NCBI GenBank assembly: GCA_029257185.1
Contig: JARICT010000036.1
Span: forward strand, 1-64,000
Length of the DNA: 64,000 bases
Source: Quadrisphaera sp.
Lineage (GTDB): Bacteria; Actinomycetota; Actinomycetes; Actinomycetales; Quadrisphaeraceae
Direction of reading: 5' to 3'
Notes under the pieces: model-generated
Database searches by the model: none
Told to the model about the DNA's origin: nothing
Seen by the model: only the letters and a program-made list of their open reading frames with translations
In this document: positions 55,472 through 63,468 of the stretch, one piece after another
Layout of the letters: each line of letters starts with the position of its first letter
Numbering within the stretch: the first letter of the stretch is position 1
Program-made: the position numbers and the translations under genes

Positions 55472-57537
55472 CCGCCGCCCCGATCGCCTTCGTCCACCAC
55501 GCGAACCAGTTCGTCATCACCGACGGGTACGCCGACCGCGACGGGATCTCCACGACCGCCGCCGGTTACGACGCGGTGCTCTCGCTGCACGTCGAGCTCG
55601 GCATCCCGGTGTCGCTGCACGTCTCCGGTCCGGCGCTGGAGGCCATCGCCTGGCACCGCCCCGCCCTGCTGGCCCGGCTGCGCCAGCACCTGGCCAGCGG
55701 CTTCGTCACCCTCATCGGCGGCACCTACGGCGAGAACGTCATGCCGCTGTCCTCCCCGCGGCACAACCGCCGGCAGCTGCGGGCCTTCCACGACCTCGCC
55801 GAGGACCTCCTCGAGGTGCCCCGCGAGCGCCTGAGGACCGCGTGGGTTCCCGAGCGGGTGTGGGAGACGGGGTCGTGCGCCGCCCCGCTGCGCGACGAGG
55901 CCGCCACCGGCGTGGCCTACCAGCGGGTGCTGGTGGACGACCGGCTGGCCCACCCCCTGCGCGAGGGCGCCTACCCGGGCAGCAGCCGGGAGGCCTTCGA
56001 CGCCGCCGGCCCGTACCGCTGGCACGAGGACGGCTTCCCCGGCACCGTGCGCGGGCGCCTGCACCCGGGCTCGCTGGAGCCCTACCGGATCGCCGGCGGC
56101 GACGGGCTGGTCGCCGTGCCGATCGCCTCGCACCTGCGCTACCTCATGCCCCCGCACGACCCGGACCACCTGCGGCTGCTCACCGAGCTCGCCGAGGACG
56201 CGCGGTCCGCCCCGGAGGGGTCGCTGATGGTCTTCGCCGACGACCTCGAGCGGGTCGCCGGCGTCGCCGGATGGGAGCAGGGGCTGGAGCGCTACGCGCG
56301 GTTCCTGCGCTGGCTGACCCGCAGCGACGCGCTGCGCCCGGTCGCGCTCGACGACTGGTGCGACCGCTCCGAGCCCGGCCCCGAGCTGACGGTGGAAGCC
56401 GGCACCTACTACGAGCTGGCCCACCACCACGGCTCCGGCGAGGACTACGGCCGGTGGGCCGACGACCCGCGCTGGCGCCCCTTCGCCGACCGCCTCGACC
56501 GGGTCGACGCGGCGCTCGAGAGCGCCGAGGACGACGGCGCCGCACCGGAGCTCACCGCTCTGGCCGAGCGCCTGGTGATGCTGGGCCGTCACGAGACCGC
56601 CTGGCAGGACCCCGACGCCGACGGCGACGGCGGCCGGGCCCCCGCCCCGTGGGCGAAGGCCACCGCCGCGCACGCCGCGGACGCGCTGCCCGTGCTCGCC
56701 GCCGCCCGCTGGGCCGCCGACCCGGCGCCCCGGGGCCTGCGGGTCCTGGTCACGGACGTGGACGAGGACGGCGACGACGAGGTGGTCCTCAGCAGCGACC
56801 GGCTCTTCGCCGTGCTCTCGCCGCGTCACGGGGGCCGCCTCAGCCTGCTGGTGCGCCGCGAGCACGACGCCGGCACCGACGCGCGAGCGGCAGTGGTCGT
56901 CGGCAACCCCGCCGACCACTGGAACTTCCAGACCGAGCTGCACCAGCACATGCAGGAGCCGCCGAACCACCCCGGCGCCCTGGCCGTGCTCGGCACCGAG
57001 ACGCACCGCCACGAGCTGGGCCGCGTCGAGGTCACCTCGAGCGCCGCGGTGGTCGAGCTCATCGACGTCGAGCCCGGCCCGGACCGCGGCCTGACGAAGC
57101 AGCTGCTGCTGACCGCGGACGGCACCTCGCTGACGGTGTGCGTGCGGCGCAGCGGCCTGCCGGGCGAGCTGCGCACCACCGTGGCGCTGTCCCCGGACTA
57201 CCCGCGCCTGCTGACCGGTGGACGAGAGCGGCTCGAGCCCGACCAGGGGCGGACGTGGTGGGCGGCCCGCACCCCGGTGCTGGACGCGTGGGTCGCCCAC
57301 GACCCGGCCGAGGACGCCGCCCAGCTGGTCGACACCAGCCCGCTCACCGGCCACGCGCGGGTCGGCGCCGTCGACGGCTGCGGGCGCCACCTCCACCTCG
57401 TGGTGGGCACCGGCCCCGTCGACGACACGACCGGCCCGGCGCTGATCGCGGGCGCGGACGCCCACCTGCACCCGGCCGCGGCGGGCACGCTGCCCCGGCC
57501 CGCCGGGGCGGTGCCGGCAGGAGCGGGCGCCCGATGA
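55468..57537 (+). CDS. GH57-family glycoside hydrolase
   Basis: 689 residues. The N-terminal (beta/alpha)7 barrel begins FVHHANQFVITDGY; the nucleophile is Glu129 in AWVPERVWETG, the canonical GH57 WxPE motif; the acid/base is probably in VFADDLERV (about 253). The second half (about 410-680) is a beta-rich DUF1925/1926-like part. GH57 enzymes act on alpha-glucans (amylase, 4-alpha-glucanotransferase, branching). No signal peptide, so cytosolic. Coupled by GTGA to the phosphotransferase and by ATGA to a 24-codon ORF that leads into an exporter. Confidence 0.88.
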   Translation: MTAAPIAFVHHANQFVITDGYADRDGISTTAAGYDAVLSLHVELGIPVSLHVSGPALEAIAWHRPALLARLRQHLASGFVTLIGGTYGENVMPLSSPRHNRRQLRAFHDLAEDLLEVPRERLRTAWVPERVWETGSCAAPLRDEAATGVAYQRVLVDDRLAHPLREGAYPGSSREAFDAAGPYRWHEDGFPGTVRGRLHPGSLEPYRIAGGDGLVAVPIASHLRYLMPPHDPDHLRLLTELAEDARSAPEGSLMVFADDLERVAGVAGWEQGLERYARFLRWLTRSDALRPVALDDWCDRSEPGPELTVEAGTYYELAHHHGSGEDYGRWADDPRWRPFADRLDRVDAALESAEDDGAAPELTALAERLVMLGRHETAWQDPDADGDGGRAPAPWAKATAAHAADALPVLAAARWAADPAPRGLRVLVTDVDEDGDDEVVLSSDRLFAVLSPRHGGRLSLLVRREHDAGTDARAAVVVGNPADHWNFQTELHQHMQEPPNHPGALAVLGTETHRHELGRVEVTSSAAVVELIDVEPGPDRGLTKQLLLTADGTSLTVCVRRSGLPGELRTTVALSPDYPRLLTGGRERLEPDQGRTWWAARTPVLDAWVAHDPAEDAAQLVDTSPLTGHARVGAVDGCGRHLHLVVGTGPVDDTTGPALIAGADAHLHPAAAGTLPRPAGAVPAGAGAR

Positions 57538-57608
57538 CGGCGGTGACGCCCCACGAGAAGGACGTCGCCCTGCGACACCGACGAGGACAGGAGCTGCCCC
57601 GTGCTTGA
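57534..57608 (+). CDS. 24-codon ORF bridging GH57 and exporter genes
   Basis: ATG 57534 overlaps the GH57 stop (ATGA), and its own stop overlaps the exporter start by 8 bp (GTGCTTGA). The product would be MTAVTPHEKDVALRHRRGQE plus four residues, basic. It probably carries ribosomes across the 63-bp gap, whether or not the peptide has a function. Confidence 0.4.
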   Translation: MTAVTPHEKDVALRHRRGQELPRA

Positions 57609-59373
57609 GATCGTGCGCCGCTTCGGCCCCACCCTGAAGCCCTACCGGCTCAAGATGGTGGTCGGCGGGCTGCTGGTGCTGCTCGTGGCGGCCGTCGAGC
57701 TCACGCTGCCGTGGCCGCTGAAGGTCGTGGTCGACGACGTGCTGCGCGGGCGCGCTCCCACCGGGTGGCTCGGCGACCTGCTCGGCCCGCTCGCGGACTC
57801 CCCGACGGCCGTGCTCACCGCCGCCTCCCTGGCCATGGTGGTGCTCGCCGCGCTGGCGGCGCTGGGCACCTACGTCTCCTCGCGGCTGCTGCAGAGCGTC
57901 GGCGAACGGCTCGTCGCCGACCTGCGCACCGAGATCTTCGCGCACCTGCAGCGGCTGTCGCTGGCCTTTCACGGCCGGCAGCGGGTGGGGGACCTCTCCA
58001 CCCGGCTGACCGGCGACGTGGCCGCCATCCAGGCCCTGCTGGTCGCCGTCTTCAGCATCATGCTGCCGAACGTGGCGCTGCTCGTGGGCATCGTCATCGT
58101 CTCGGTCGTCATCGAGCCGGTGTTCGCGGTGCTGCTGCTGTTCGTCGCCCCCACCCTGTACGGCGTCGTGCGCCACTACCGCGGCGCCATCAAGGCGGCC
58201 TCCCGCGACGCGCGCACCCACGAGGGCAGGGTCTCCAGCCACGTCACCGAGACCCTGACCACCATCCGCCTGCTGCAGTCCTTCGCCGCGGAGAGCCGCA
58301 GCCTGGACCGGTTCCGCGTCCACACCCGGGCGCGCCTGGACGCCGGGCTGCGCCAGGTGGACCTGCAGTCCCGGCTGCCCGCCGCCATCGAGGTGGTCGG
58401 GCAGGTCGGCCGCGCCGCCGTGATGTTCGTCGGCGCCACCCTGGTGCTGCGCGGCCAGCTCAGCCTCGGCGTGATGCTCGTGCTGATGACCTACCTCCAG
58501 CAGGTGTACGCCCCGATGAAGGCCCTGGCCCGGCTGACGTCCACGATCAGCAAGGCCCAGGCCGGCGCCGAGCGCGTGGAGGAGGTGCTGCGCTCCACCG
58601 CGGTGGTCGAGGAGGCCCCTGACGCGCTGCCGGCGCCGAGGCTCTCCGGGGACGTGGAGCTCCGGGACGTCTCCTTCGGCTACCAGCCCGGCCGACCGGT
58701 CCTGCGCGACGTCAGCGTCCGCGCCCGGCCCGGCCAGGTCGTCGCCCTCGCCGGCACCACCGGGGCCGGCAAGTCCACCGTCGCCAGTCTGATACCCCGC
58801 CTCTACGACGTCACCGCCGGCCAGGTCCTCCTGGACGGGCACGACGTCCGCGGGCTGACCCTCCAGTCGGTCCGCAGCCAGGTCGCCGTCGTCCCCCAGG
58901 AGCCCCTGATGATCGTCGGGACCGTCCTGGAGAACATCGCCTACGGCGCCCCGGGCGCCAGCCGCGAGCAGCTCCTCACGGCGGCCGAGGCCGCCTACGT
59001 CGACGAGTTCGTGGACCGCCTCCCGGACGGGTACGACACCGTCGTGGCCGAGGGCGGGTCCTCGCTGTCCGGCGGGCAGCGCCAGCGCATCGCCATCGCC
59101 CGCGCCCTCGCCGCCGACACCCCCGTCGTCGTCCTCGACGAACCGACCAGCGGGCTCGACGCGCTCAGCGAGAGCTACGTGATGCGCGGCCTGGCCCGGC
59201 TCACCGCCGGACGGACCGTCCTGGTCATCGCCCACCGCCTCAGCACCCTGCGGGACGCCGACGCGGTGTACGTCGTCGACGACGGCCGCGTCGTCGACAC
59301 CGGCACCCACGCCGAGCTCACCGCACGGCCCGGGCGCTACCGCGACATGTTCGACACGCTCGTCGCGTCCTGA
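57601..59373 (+). CDS. ABC exporter (fused permease-ATPase)
   Basis: 590 residues: six membrane helices (about 15-310) fused to an ATPase. Walker A AGTTGAGKST (about 390), Q-loop VVPQEPLMIVGTV, signature SSLSGGQRQRIAIARALA, Walker B VVVLDEPTSGLD, switch IAHRLSTL. Type IV half-transporter that dimerises and exports lipids, peptides or small molecules. Position after a kinase and GH57 suggests export of a glucan-derived or glycosylated product (inferred). GTG start after ACAGGAG. Confidence 0.93.
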   Translation: MLEIVRRFGPTLKPYRLKMVVGGLLVLLVAAVELTLPWPLKVVVDDVLRGRAPTGWLGDLLGPLADSPTAVLTAASLAMVVLAALAALGTYVSSRLLQSVGERLVADLRTEIFAHLQRLSLAFHGRQRVGDLSTRLTGDVAAIQALLVAVFSIMLPNVALLVGIVIVSVVIEPVFAVLLLFVAPTLYGVVRHYRGAIKAASRDARTHEGRVSSHVTETLTTIRLLQSFAAESRSLDRFRVHTRARLDAGLRQVDLQSRLPAAIEVVGQVGRAAVMFVGATLVLRGQLSLGVMLVLMTYLQQVYAPMKALARLTSTISKAQAGAERVEEVLRSTAVVEEAPDALPAPRLSGDVELRDVSFGYQPGRPVLRDVSVRARPGQVVALAGTTGAGKSTVASLIPRLYDVTAGQVLLDGHDVRGLTLQSVRSQVAVVPQEPLMIVGTVLENIAYGAPGASREQLLTAAEAAYVDEFVDRLPDGYDTVVAEGGSSLSGGQRQRIAIARALAADTPVVVLDEPTSGLDALSESYVMRGLARLTAGRTVLVIAHRLSTLRDADAVYVVDDGRVVDTGTHAELTARPGRYRDMFDTLVAS

Positions 59374-59395
59374 CCTCGGTCGCCATGATGGGCCG

Positions 59396-60526
59396 GTGAC
59401 CTCACGCCGCGCGCCCTCCTCCGGGCGCCGGGGCGTGGCCGCACGCGACCGGGCCACCGTGCGCCGCTGGCGACGGCGCCTCGCCGACGAGCACCTCGAG
59501 GCGCGCACCTACCGGGAGCTGGCCGGGCGCCGCGCCGGGGGGGAGGCGGAGGTGCTGAACGGGCTCGCGGCCGCGGAGTCCCGCCACATCGCCCACTGGG
59601 AGCAGCTGCTCGCCTCGCGGGGGGAGCCGCCCACCCCCGGCCGTGCCGGGGTGGGCTCGGTGCTGCTCTCCGCCCTGGCGCGGCGCTTCGGGTCGGTGTT
59701 CGTGCTCGCCCTGGCCCAGCGGGCCGAGAGCCGCTCCCCCTACGCCGACGACGCCGACGCCACCCCCGCGATGGCCGCGGACGAGCGCGTCCACGCGGAG
59801 ATCGTCAGGGGGTTGGCGGCCCGGGGCCGGGCGCGGGTCTCGGGGACGTTCCGCGCCGCCGTCTTCGGGGCGAACGACGGCCTGGTCTCCAACCTGGCCC
59901 TCGTGCTCGGGGTCTCCGCCGGCGGGGTGGGCACCACCGCGGTGCTGCTCACCGGGCTCGCCGGCCTGCTCGCCGGAGCCCTGTCGATGGGCGCGGGCGA
60001 GTACGTCTCGGTGCGCAGCCAGCGCGAGCTGCTCCAGGCCGGCGCCCCCACCAGCGCCGCGAGCGACGTGGCCGGCGCGCTGGACGTGGACGCGAACGAG
60101 CTCGCGCTGGTCTACCGGGCGCGCGGCATGAGCGCGGAGGAGGCTCAGGAACGCGCCGACGCGCACTTCACGGTGCCGAGCGGGACGCCGGCCGTGGTGG
60201 CCAGGCCCACCGAGCACGAGCTCGGGGCGGAGATGGGCGCTCTCGCGGTGGGTGGTGCGTGGACCGCCGCCGGGTCCTCCGCGGCCTTCTTCGCCGCCGG
60301 GGCGGTGGTCCCGGTGCTCCCCCTGCTGCTGGGTCTGAGCGGCACGGCGGCGCTCGCGCTGGCCTGCGTGCTGGTGGGGGCCGCCCTCATGGTCACCGGC
60401 GGCATCGTCGGCGTCCTCTCCGGCGGCCCCCCGCTGCTGCGGGCGCTGCGGCAGCTCCTCGTGGGCGGCGCAGCGGCCGCGGCCACCTGGGTGCTCGGCA
60501 CCCTCTTCGGCGCCTCGCTTGGCTGA
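59396..60526 (+). CDS. Ferritin-like / VIT1-CCC1 fusion (MbfA-like iron transporter)
   Basis: 376 residues. The N-terminal ferritin-like domain (about 20-145) has metal ligands in LADEHLEARTYRELAG, LAAAESRHIAHWEQ and ADERVHAEIVRG. A VIT1 domain follows (about 155-376) with FGANDGLVSNLALVLGV, SMGAGEYVSVRSQREL and five helices. This is the arrangement of MbfA, which oxidises Fe(II) and exports iron, limiting peroxide damage. GTG 59396 has no ribosome binding site; CATGAT lies 6 nt upstream. Confidence 0.92.
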   Translation: MTSRRAPSSGRRGVAARDRATVRRWRRRLADEHLEARTYRELAGRRAGGEAEVLNGLAAAESRHIAHWEQLLASRGEPPTPGRAGVGSVLLSALARRFGSVFVLALAQRAESRSPYADDADATPAMAADERVHAEIVRGLAARGRARVSGTFRAAVFGANDGLVSNLALVLGVSAGGVGTTAVLLTGLAGLLAGALSMGAGEYVSVRSQRELLQAGAPTSAASDVAGALDVDANELALVYRARGMSAEEAQERADAHFTVPSGTPAVVARPTEHELGAEMGALAVGGAWTAAGSSAAFFAAGAVVPVLPLLLGLSGTAALALACVLVGAALMVTGGIVGVLSGGPPLLRALRQLLVGGAAAAATWVLGTLFGASLG

Positions 60527-60609
60527 TCCGCGCCGACAGGTGCACTCTTGCAGGACATCCCGGCTGACCAGGCCTGCCTTCAGCCGCCCCACGAGCTCCA
60601 GGAGAGACG

Positions 60610-61041
60610 ATGCCCGCACCCGAGAACCAGCCCGAGACCCCCTTCGACCGGGAGCGTGGTCACGGCGACGACGGCGGAGCCTCGATGGTCCTCTCCGAGG
60701 AGCGGCTCCGCACCGCCGTGGTGCGTGAGCCCATCGAGCACCTGCGCGTGCGCCGCGAGGTGGTCACCGAGGAGATCATGGTGCCGGTCACGGTGCGGCG
60801 CGAGGTGCTGCGCCTCGAGAAGCAGGAGATCCCGAGGGGCCAGCGCGCGCCCGCGGGGGCCGGCCCCAGGGAGCCCTTCGAGATCGTGCTCCACGAGGAG
60901 CGGCCGGTGGTGACCCTCGAGACGGTCGCGGTGGAGCGCGTGCGCGTCGACGTCGTCGAGGTCAGCGGCACCGACCGCGTGGAGGGTGACCTGGCTTCCG
61001 AGCACGTGGAGGTGGAGCAGAGCGACCAGCCGCGCCGCTGA
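60610..61041 (+). CDS. DUF2382 (YsnF/AvaK-type) stress protein
   Basis: 143 residues with a single DUF2382 region: LRVRREVVTEEIMVPVTVRR and the later ETVAVERVRVDVVEV, alternating charged and aliphatic residues. The family is linked to general stress and PRC-barrel proteins, function unknown. The ATG follows AGGAGAGACG. Convergent with the GAF-ANTAR gene (15 bp apart). Confidence 0.9.
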   Translation: MPAPENQPETPFDRERGHGDDGGASMVLSEERLRTAVVREPIEHLRVRREVVTEEIMVPVTVRREVLRLEKQEIPRGQRAPAGAGPREPFEIVLHEERPVVTLETVAVERVRVDVVEVSGTDRVEGDLASEHVEVEQSDQPRR

Positions 61042-61056
61042 CCCGGGGCGCCGGGG

Positions 61057-61884
61057 TCATGCCGTCTCGACCGCAGCCTGCACGCTGCTGCGCACGACGT
61101 CCTCGGCGATCTCCCGGAGCTTGCGGTTCTGCGTCTGCGAGAGGTGCGCCAGCCGGGCGAACGCCTCGTCGGCGTCGACGCCGTGCCGGGCCATGAGGAT
61201 GCCCTTGGCCTGCTCGATCCCGGCGCGCGACGCCATGGCCTCGCGCATCTGCTCCACGGCGTCCGTGGCCTCGGAGACCACCACCGCGTTGGAGAGCGCC
61301 ACGGAGGCGTAGGCCGCGAAGATCCGTCCCAGGTCGTTGTCCGAGCTGGTGAGCGATCCGCTGGTGCAGTAGATGTTGAGGGCCCCGATGCTCTGGCCCA
61401 GCATCGGCATGCCCACCGAGAGCACCGACGTCACCCCGTGGCGGAGCGCCAGCTCGGCAAACTCGGGATAGGCGGTGCAGTCCGTCGTGTCGTGGATGAT
61501 CACGACCGTGCCGGTCCGGGCCGCGTCGAGGCAGGGGCCGAAGCCGTGCGTGTACTGACGCTCGTCCAGGGCTGCGGCGAGGGGACCGGAGAAGCCGGCG
61601 CTGCGGGGCTTCGTCCCCTCCACGAGGGTCACCGAGACCGCGCTCGCGCCCGGCACCGTGGCCGCGGTCACCTCGGCCACGTGCTCGAGGACCTGCCCCA
61701 GCGGCTGCTCGCCGAGCATGATCAGCGCCACCTGGGCCAGCCCGGCGCTCGGGCTGGTCTGCGTCGTGGCGACGTCGGGGGGCGTCATGGGGCCGTCGGT
61801 GCGGGGCGCCAGCGTGACCGGCGGCTCGCGGTCCGGCGGGGTCGGGATCGGGGTGGAGTTGGGAAGGGGTGGTTGCGGAGCCAT
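61057..61884 (-). CDS. GAF-ANTAR antitermination regulator
   Basis: 275 residues. A Pro-rich start (1-45), a GAF domain (about 50-205) with THGFGPCLDAARTGTVV and LSVGMPMLGQSIGALNIY, and an ANTAR RNA-binding domain (about 212-265) with SRAGIEQAKGILMARHGVDADE. ANTAR proteins bind paired RNA hairpins and prevent transcription termination; the GAF domain senses a ligand. ATG 61884 follows GGAGGGATCGCT. Target RNAs are not evident in the window. Confidence 0.93.
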   Translation of the reverse strand: MAPQPPLPNSTPIPTPPDREPPVTLAPRTDGPMTPPDVATTQTSPSAGLAQVALIMLGEQPLGQVLEHVAEVTAATVPGASAVSVTLVEGTKPRSAGFSGPLAAALDERQYTHGFGPCLDAARTGTVVIIHDTTDCTAYPEFAELALRHGVTSVLSVGMPMLGQSIGALNIYCTSGSLTSSDNDLGRIFAAYASVALSNAVVVSEATDAVEQMREAMASRAGIEQAKGILMARHGVDADEAFARLAHLSQTQNRKLREIAEDVVRSSVQAAVETA

Positions 61885-62196
61885 AGCGATCCCTCCGTTG
61901 CGGCGGGCCGATGGCGGTCCGCGCTGGTGGAGCGGCGCGTCCTCGACCGTCGTCGCCGACGGGCTGGAAGCTCAACCCGTCCATCGGCGCCGGAGCACCG
62001 CACCACACCTCAGCGCAGTCGATCATCTTCACCTTAGACCCGATCTTCCCCTGCCGACGATTACGGGACCGCCGGTGACGAGGTCCGGGTCGCGGTGGCC
62101 GGCAAGGGGGAGACGATCTCCCCGGGACGCCGGGTGGTCCCCCCGACGCACTGGCACCCTCGCCGAACAGCCCGAACCGTCCACGGAGGAAGAACG
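61885..62196. other. 312-bp divergent control region
   Basis: Between divergent GAF-ANTAR and Asp23 genes. It holds TAAGGT (minus strand, 62036-62031), a possible -10 for the GAF-ANTAR gene with a long leader, and a small inverted repeat GGGGAG-ACGAT-CTCCCC at 62107-62123 upstream of the Asp23 gene. No coding sequence seen. Confidence 0.4.
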
Positions 62197-62724
62197 GTGA
62201 GCACCACTACCACCAGCCCCTCGGCGAAGAGCAGCAGCCAGGGCAGCGAGGTCGCCCGCGACGACAAGAGCGGCGTGCTGGCCACCGGCTCCCCGAGCGC
62301 GCTGCAGACCTCCCAGGGCAACACCACCATCGCCGACGGGGTGGTCTCCAAGATCGCCGGCATCGCCGCGCGCGAGGTCTCCGGGGTCCACGACCTCGGC
62401 GGGGGCGCCGCCCGCACCATGGGCGCGCTGCGCGACCGCATCCCCGGCGCGTCGTCCTCGCACAGCCGCGGGGTCAGCGTCGAGGTCGGCGAGACCCAGG
62501 CCGCGGTCGACGTCGACCTCGTCGCCGAGTACGGCATGGCCATCGCGGACCTGGCGAGGTCGGTCCGCAAGAACGTCATCTCCAACGTCGAGGGGATGAC
62601 CGGGCTGGAGGTGGTGGAGGTCAACATCTCCGTCAACGACATCCACCTGCCCAGCGATGACCGCGACGAGCGCGACGACGACCGCGAGCGCGACACCCGC
62701 GACCGCGACCCGCGCGTCCGGTGA
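62197..62724 (+). CDS. Asp23/Gls24 family envelope stress protein
   Basis: 175 residues. A Ser/Thr-rich start (1-40), the Asp23 domain (about 42-150) with TTIADGVVSKIAGIAAREVSG, VSVEVGETQAAVDVDLVAEYG and VISNVEGMTGLEVVEVNISV, and a charged tail of Asp/Arg repeats. Asp23 proteins accumulate under alkaline or cell-wall stress and are held at the membrane by AmaP-type anchors. The GTG start follows GGAGGA. The first gene of an operon of five overlapping or close ORFs running off the window. Confidence 0.93.
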   Translation: MSTTTTSPSAKSSSQGSEVARDDKSGVLATGSPSALQTSQGNTTIADGVVSKIAGIAAREVSGVHDLGGGAARTMGALRDRIPGASSSHSRGVSVEVGETQAAVDVDLVAEYGMAIADLARSVRKNVISNVEGMTGLEVVEVNISVNDIHLPSDDRDERDDDRERDTRDRDPRVR

Positions 62725-63098
62725 GCACCCCGGCCCGGGCCACCGGGGCGGGGGGCCGGCGCGACGAACCGGTGACGGTCGACGCCGACACCGTCGCCGC
62801 CGCCGTGCGGGTCCTCCCGCAGGTGGCCTCCCTCGCCGCCGGCGACGCCGTGCCCGTCGCGACCTACCTCCCGGGACGCAAGGTCATCGGCGTGAGCATC
62901 CGCGACACCTCCGTGACCGTCGCGGTCGTCGGCGCGCAGGGCGTCACCGTCACCTCCATCGCCAGCGCCGTCCGCTCCGCGGTGGCCCCGGTGGTGGGAG
63001 CCCGGCGGATCGACGTCCACGTCGCCGACGTCGTCGTCCCCGGCGAGAAGCGCGACGCGGCCCCCGACGAGCCCGACGCGGCCATCGGGGCCGGTTGA
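62721..63098 (+). CDS. Asp23-operon small protein
   Basis: 125 residues; GTGA overlap with the preceding gene fixes the start. VSIRDTSVTVAVVGAQGVTV and VTSIASAVRSAVAPVVGARRIDVHVADVVV form an Asp23-like half domain. Found next to Asp23 genes in actinobacteria; function unknown. Confidence 0.8.
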   Translation: MSTPARATGAGGRRDEPVTVDADTVAAAVRVLPQVASLAAGDAVPVATYLPGRKVIGVSIRDTSVTVAVVGAQGVTVTSIASAVRSAVAPVVGARRIDVHVADVVVPGEKRDAAPDEPDAAIGAG

Positions 63099-63178
63099 GC
63101 CCGCCTCCTCCATCGCCGCCGACCGCACCCGGTGCCGGCACCGGCGTCCCCACCTCTCGACCACGCTTGGATGACCCC

Positions 63179-63241
63179 ATGCACCCCACCACGGTGGGCC
63201 TCACGCGGTACCTCGGCGGCTCCAGCCGCGGGCAGCGGTGA
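63179..63241 (+). CDS. 20-residue ORF, remnant of the small Asp23-operon membrane protein
   Basis: MHPTTVGLTRYLGGSSRGQR, stop overlapping the next start in GTGA. In related operons this position holds a 60-residue membrane protein beginning with a similar M-x-P/A-T-x-x-GL and ending in an Arg/Ser-rich tail. Here the start and tail seem joined with the membrane helices missing, pointing to an internal deletion that kept frame and coupling. The comparison is from memory of such operons. Confidence 0.45.
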   Translation: MHPTTVGLTRYLGGSSRGQR

Positions 63242-63468
63242 GGGAGTCCGGCGAGCGCGGCACCCTCACCATCGACGACCGCGTCGTGGAGAGACTGGCC
63301 AGCTGCGCCGTCTCCCTGGTGCCCGGCGCCGGTGCGGCGCCCCGCCGCTTCCTCGGGGTCGCCGTCGGGGACGCCGAGGACGACCGTGACGCGACGGTCA
63401 CCGCCCGCGTCGACGTCGACGTCGTGTCGCTGACGGTGTCCACGCCCTCCACGCCGAGGGTGAGGTGA
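63238..63468 (+). CDS. Short Asp23/Gls24-like protein
   Basis: 76 residues, GTG start. GTLTIDDRVVERLASCAVSLVPG resembles the first half of an Asp23 domain, but it ends at VSLTVSTPSTPRVR, about 40-50 residues short of a complete domain. It may be truncated. Coupled to genes on both sides by 4-bp overlaps. Confidence 0.7.
   Translation: MRESGERGTLTIDDRVVERLASCAVSLVPGAGAAPRRFLGVAVGDAEDDRDATVTARVDVDVVSLTVSTPSTPRVR

Noticed and set aside
55333-59508. Minus-strand open frame of about 1390 codons
   Set aside because: Antisense shadow of the GH57 and ABC exporter genes; low-complexity sequence, no motifs.
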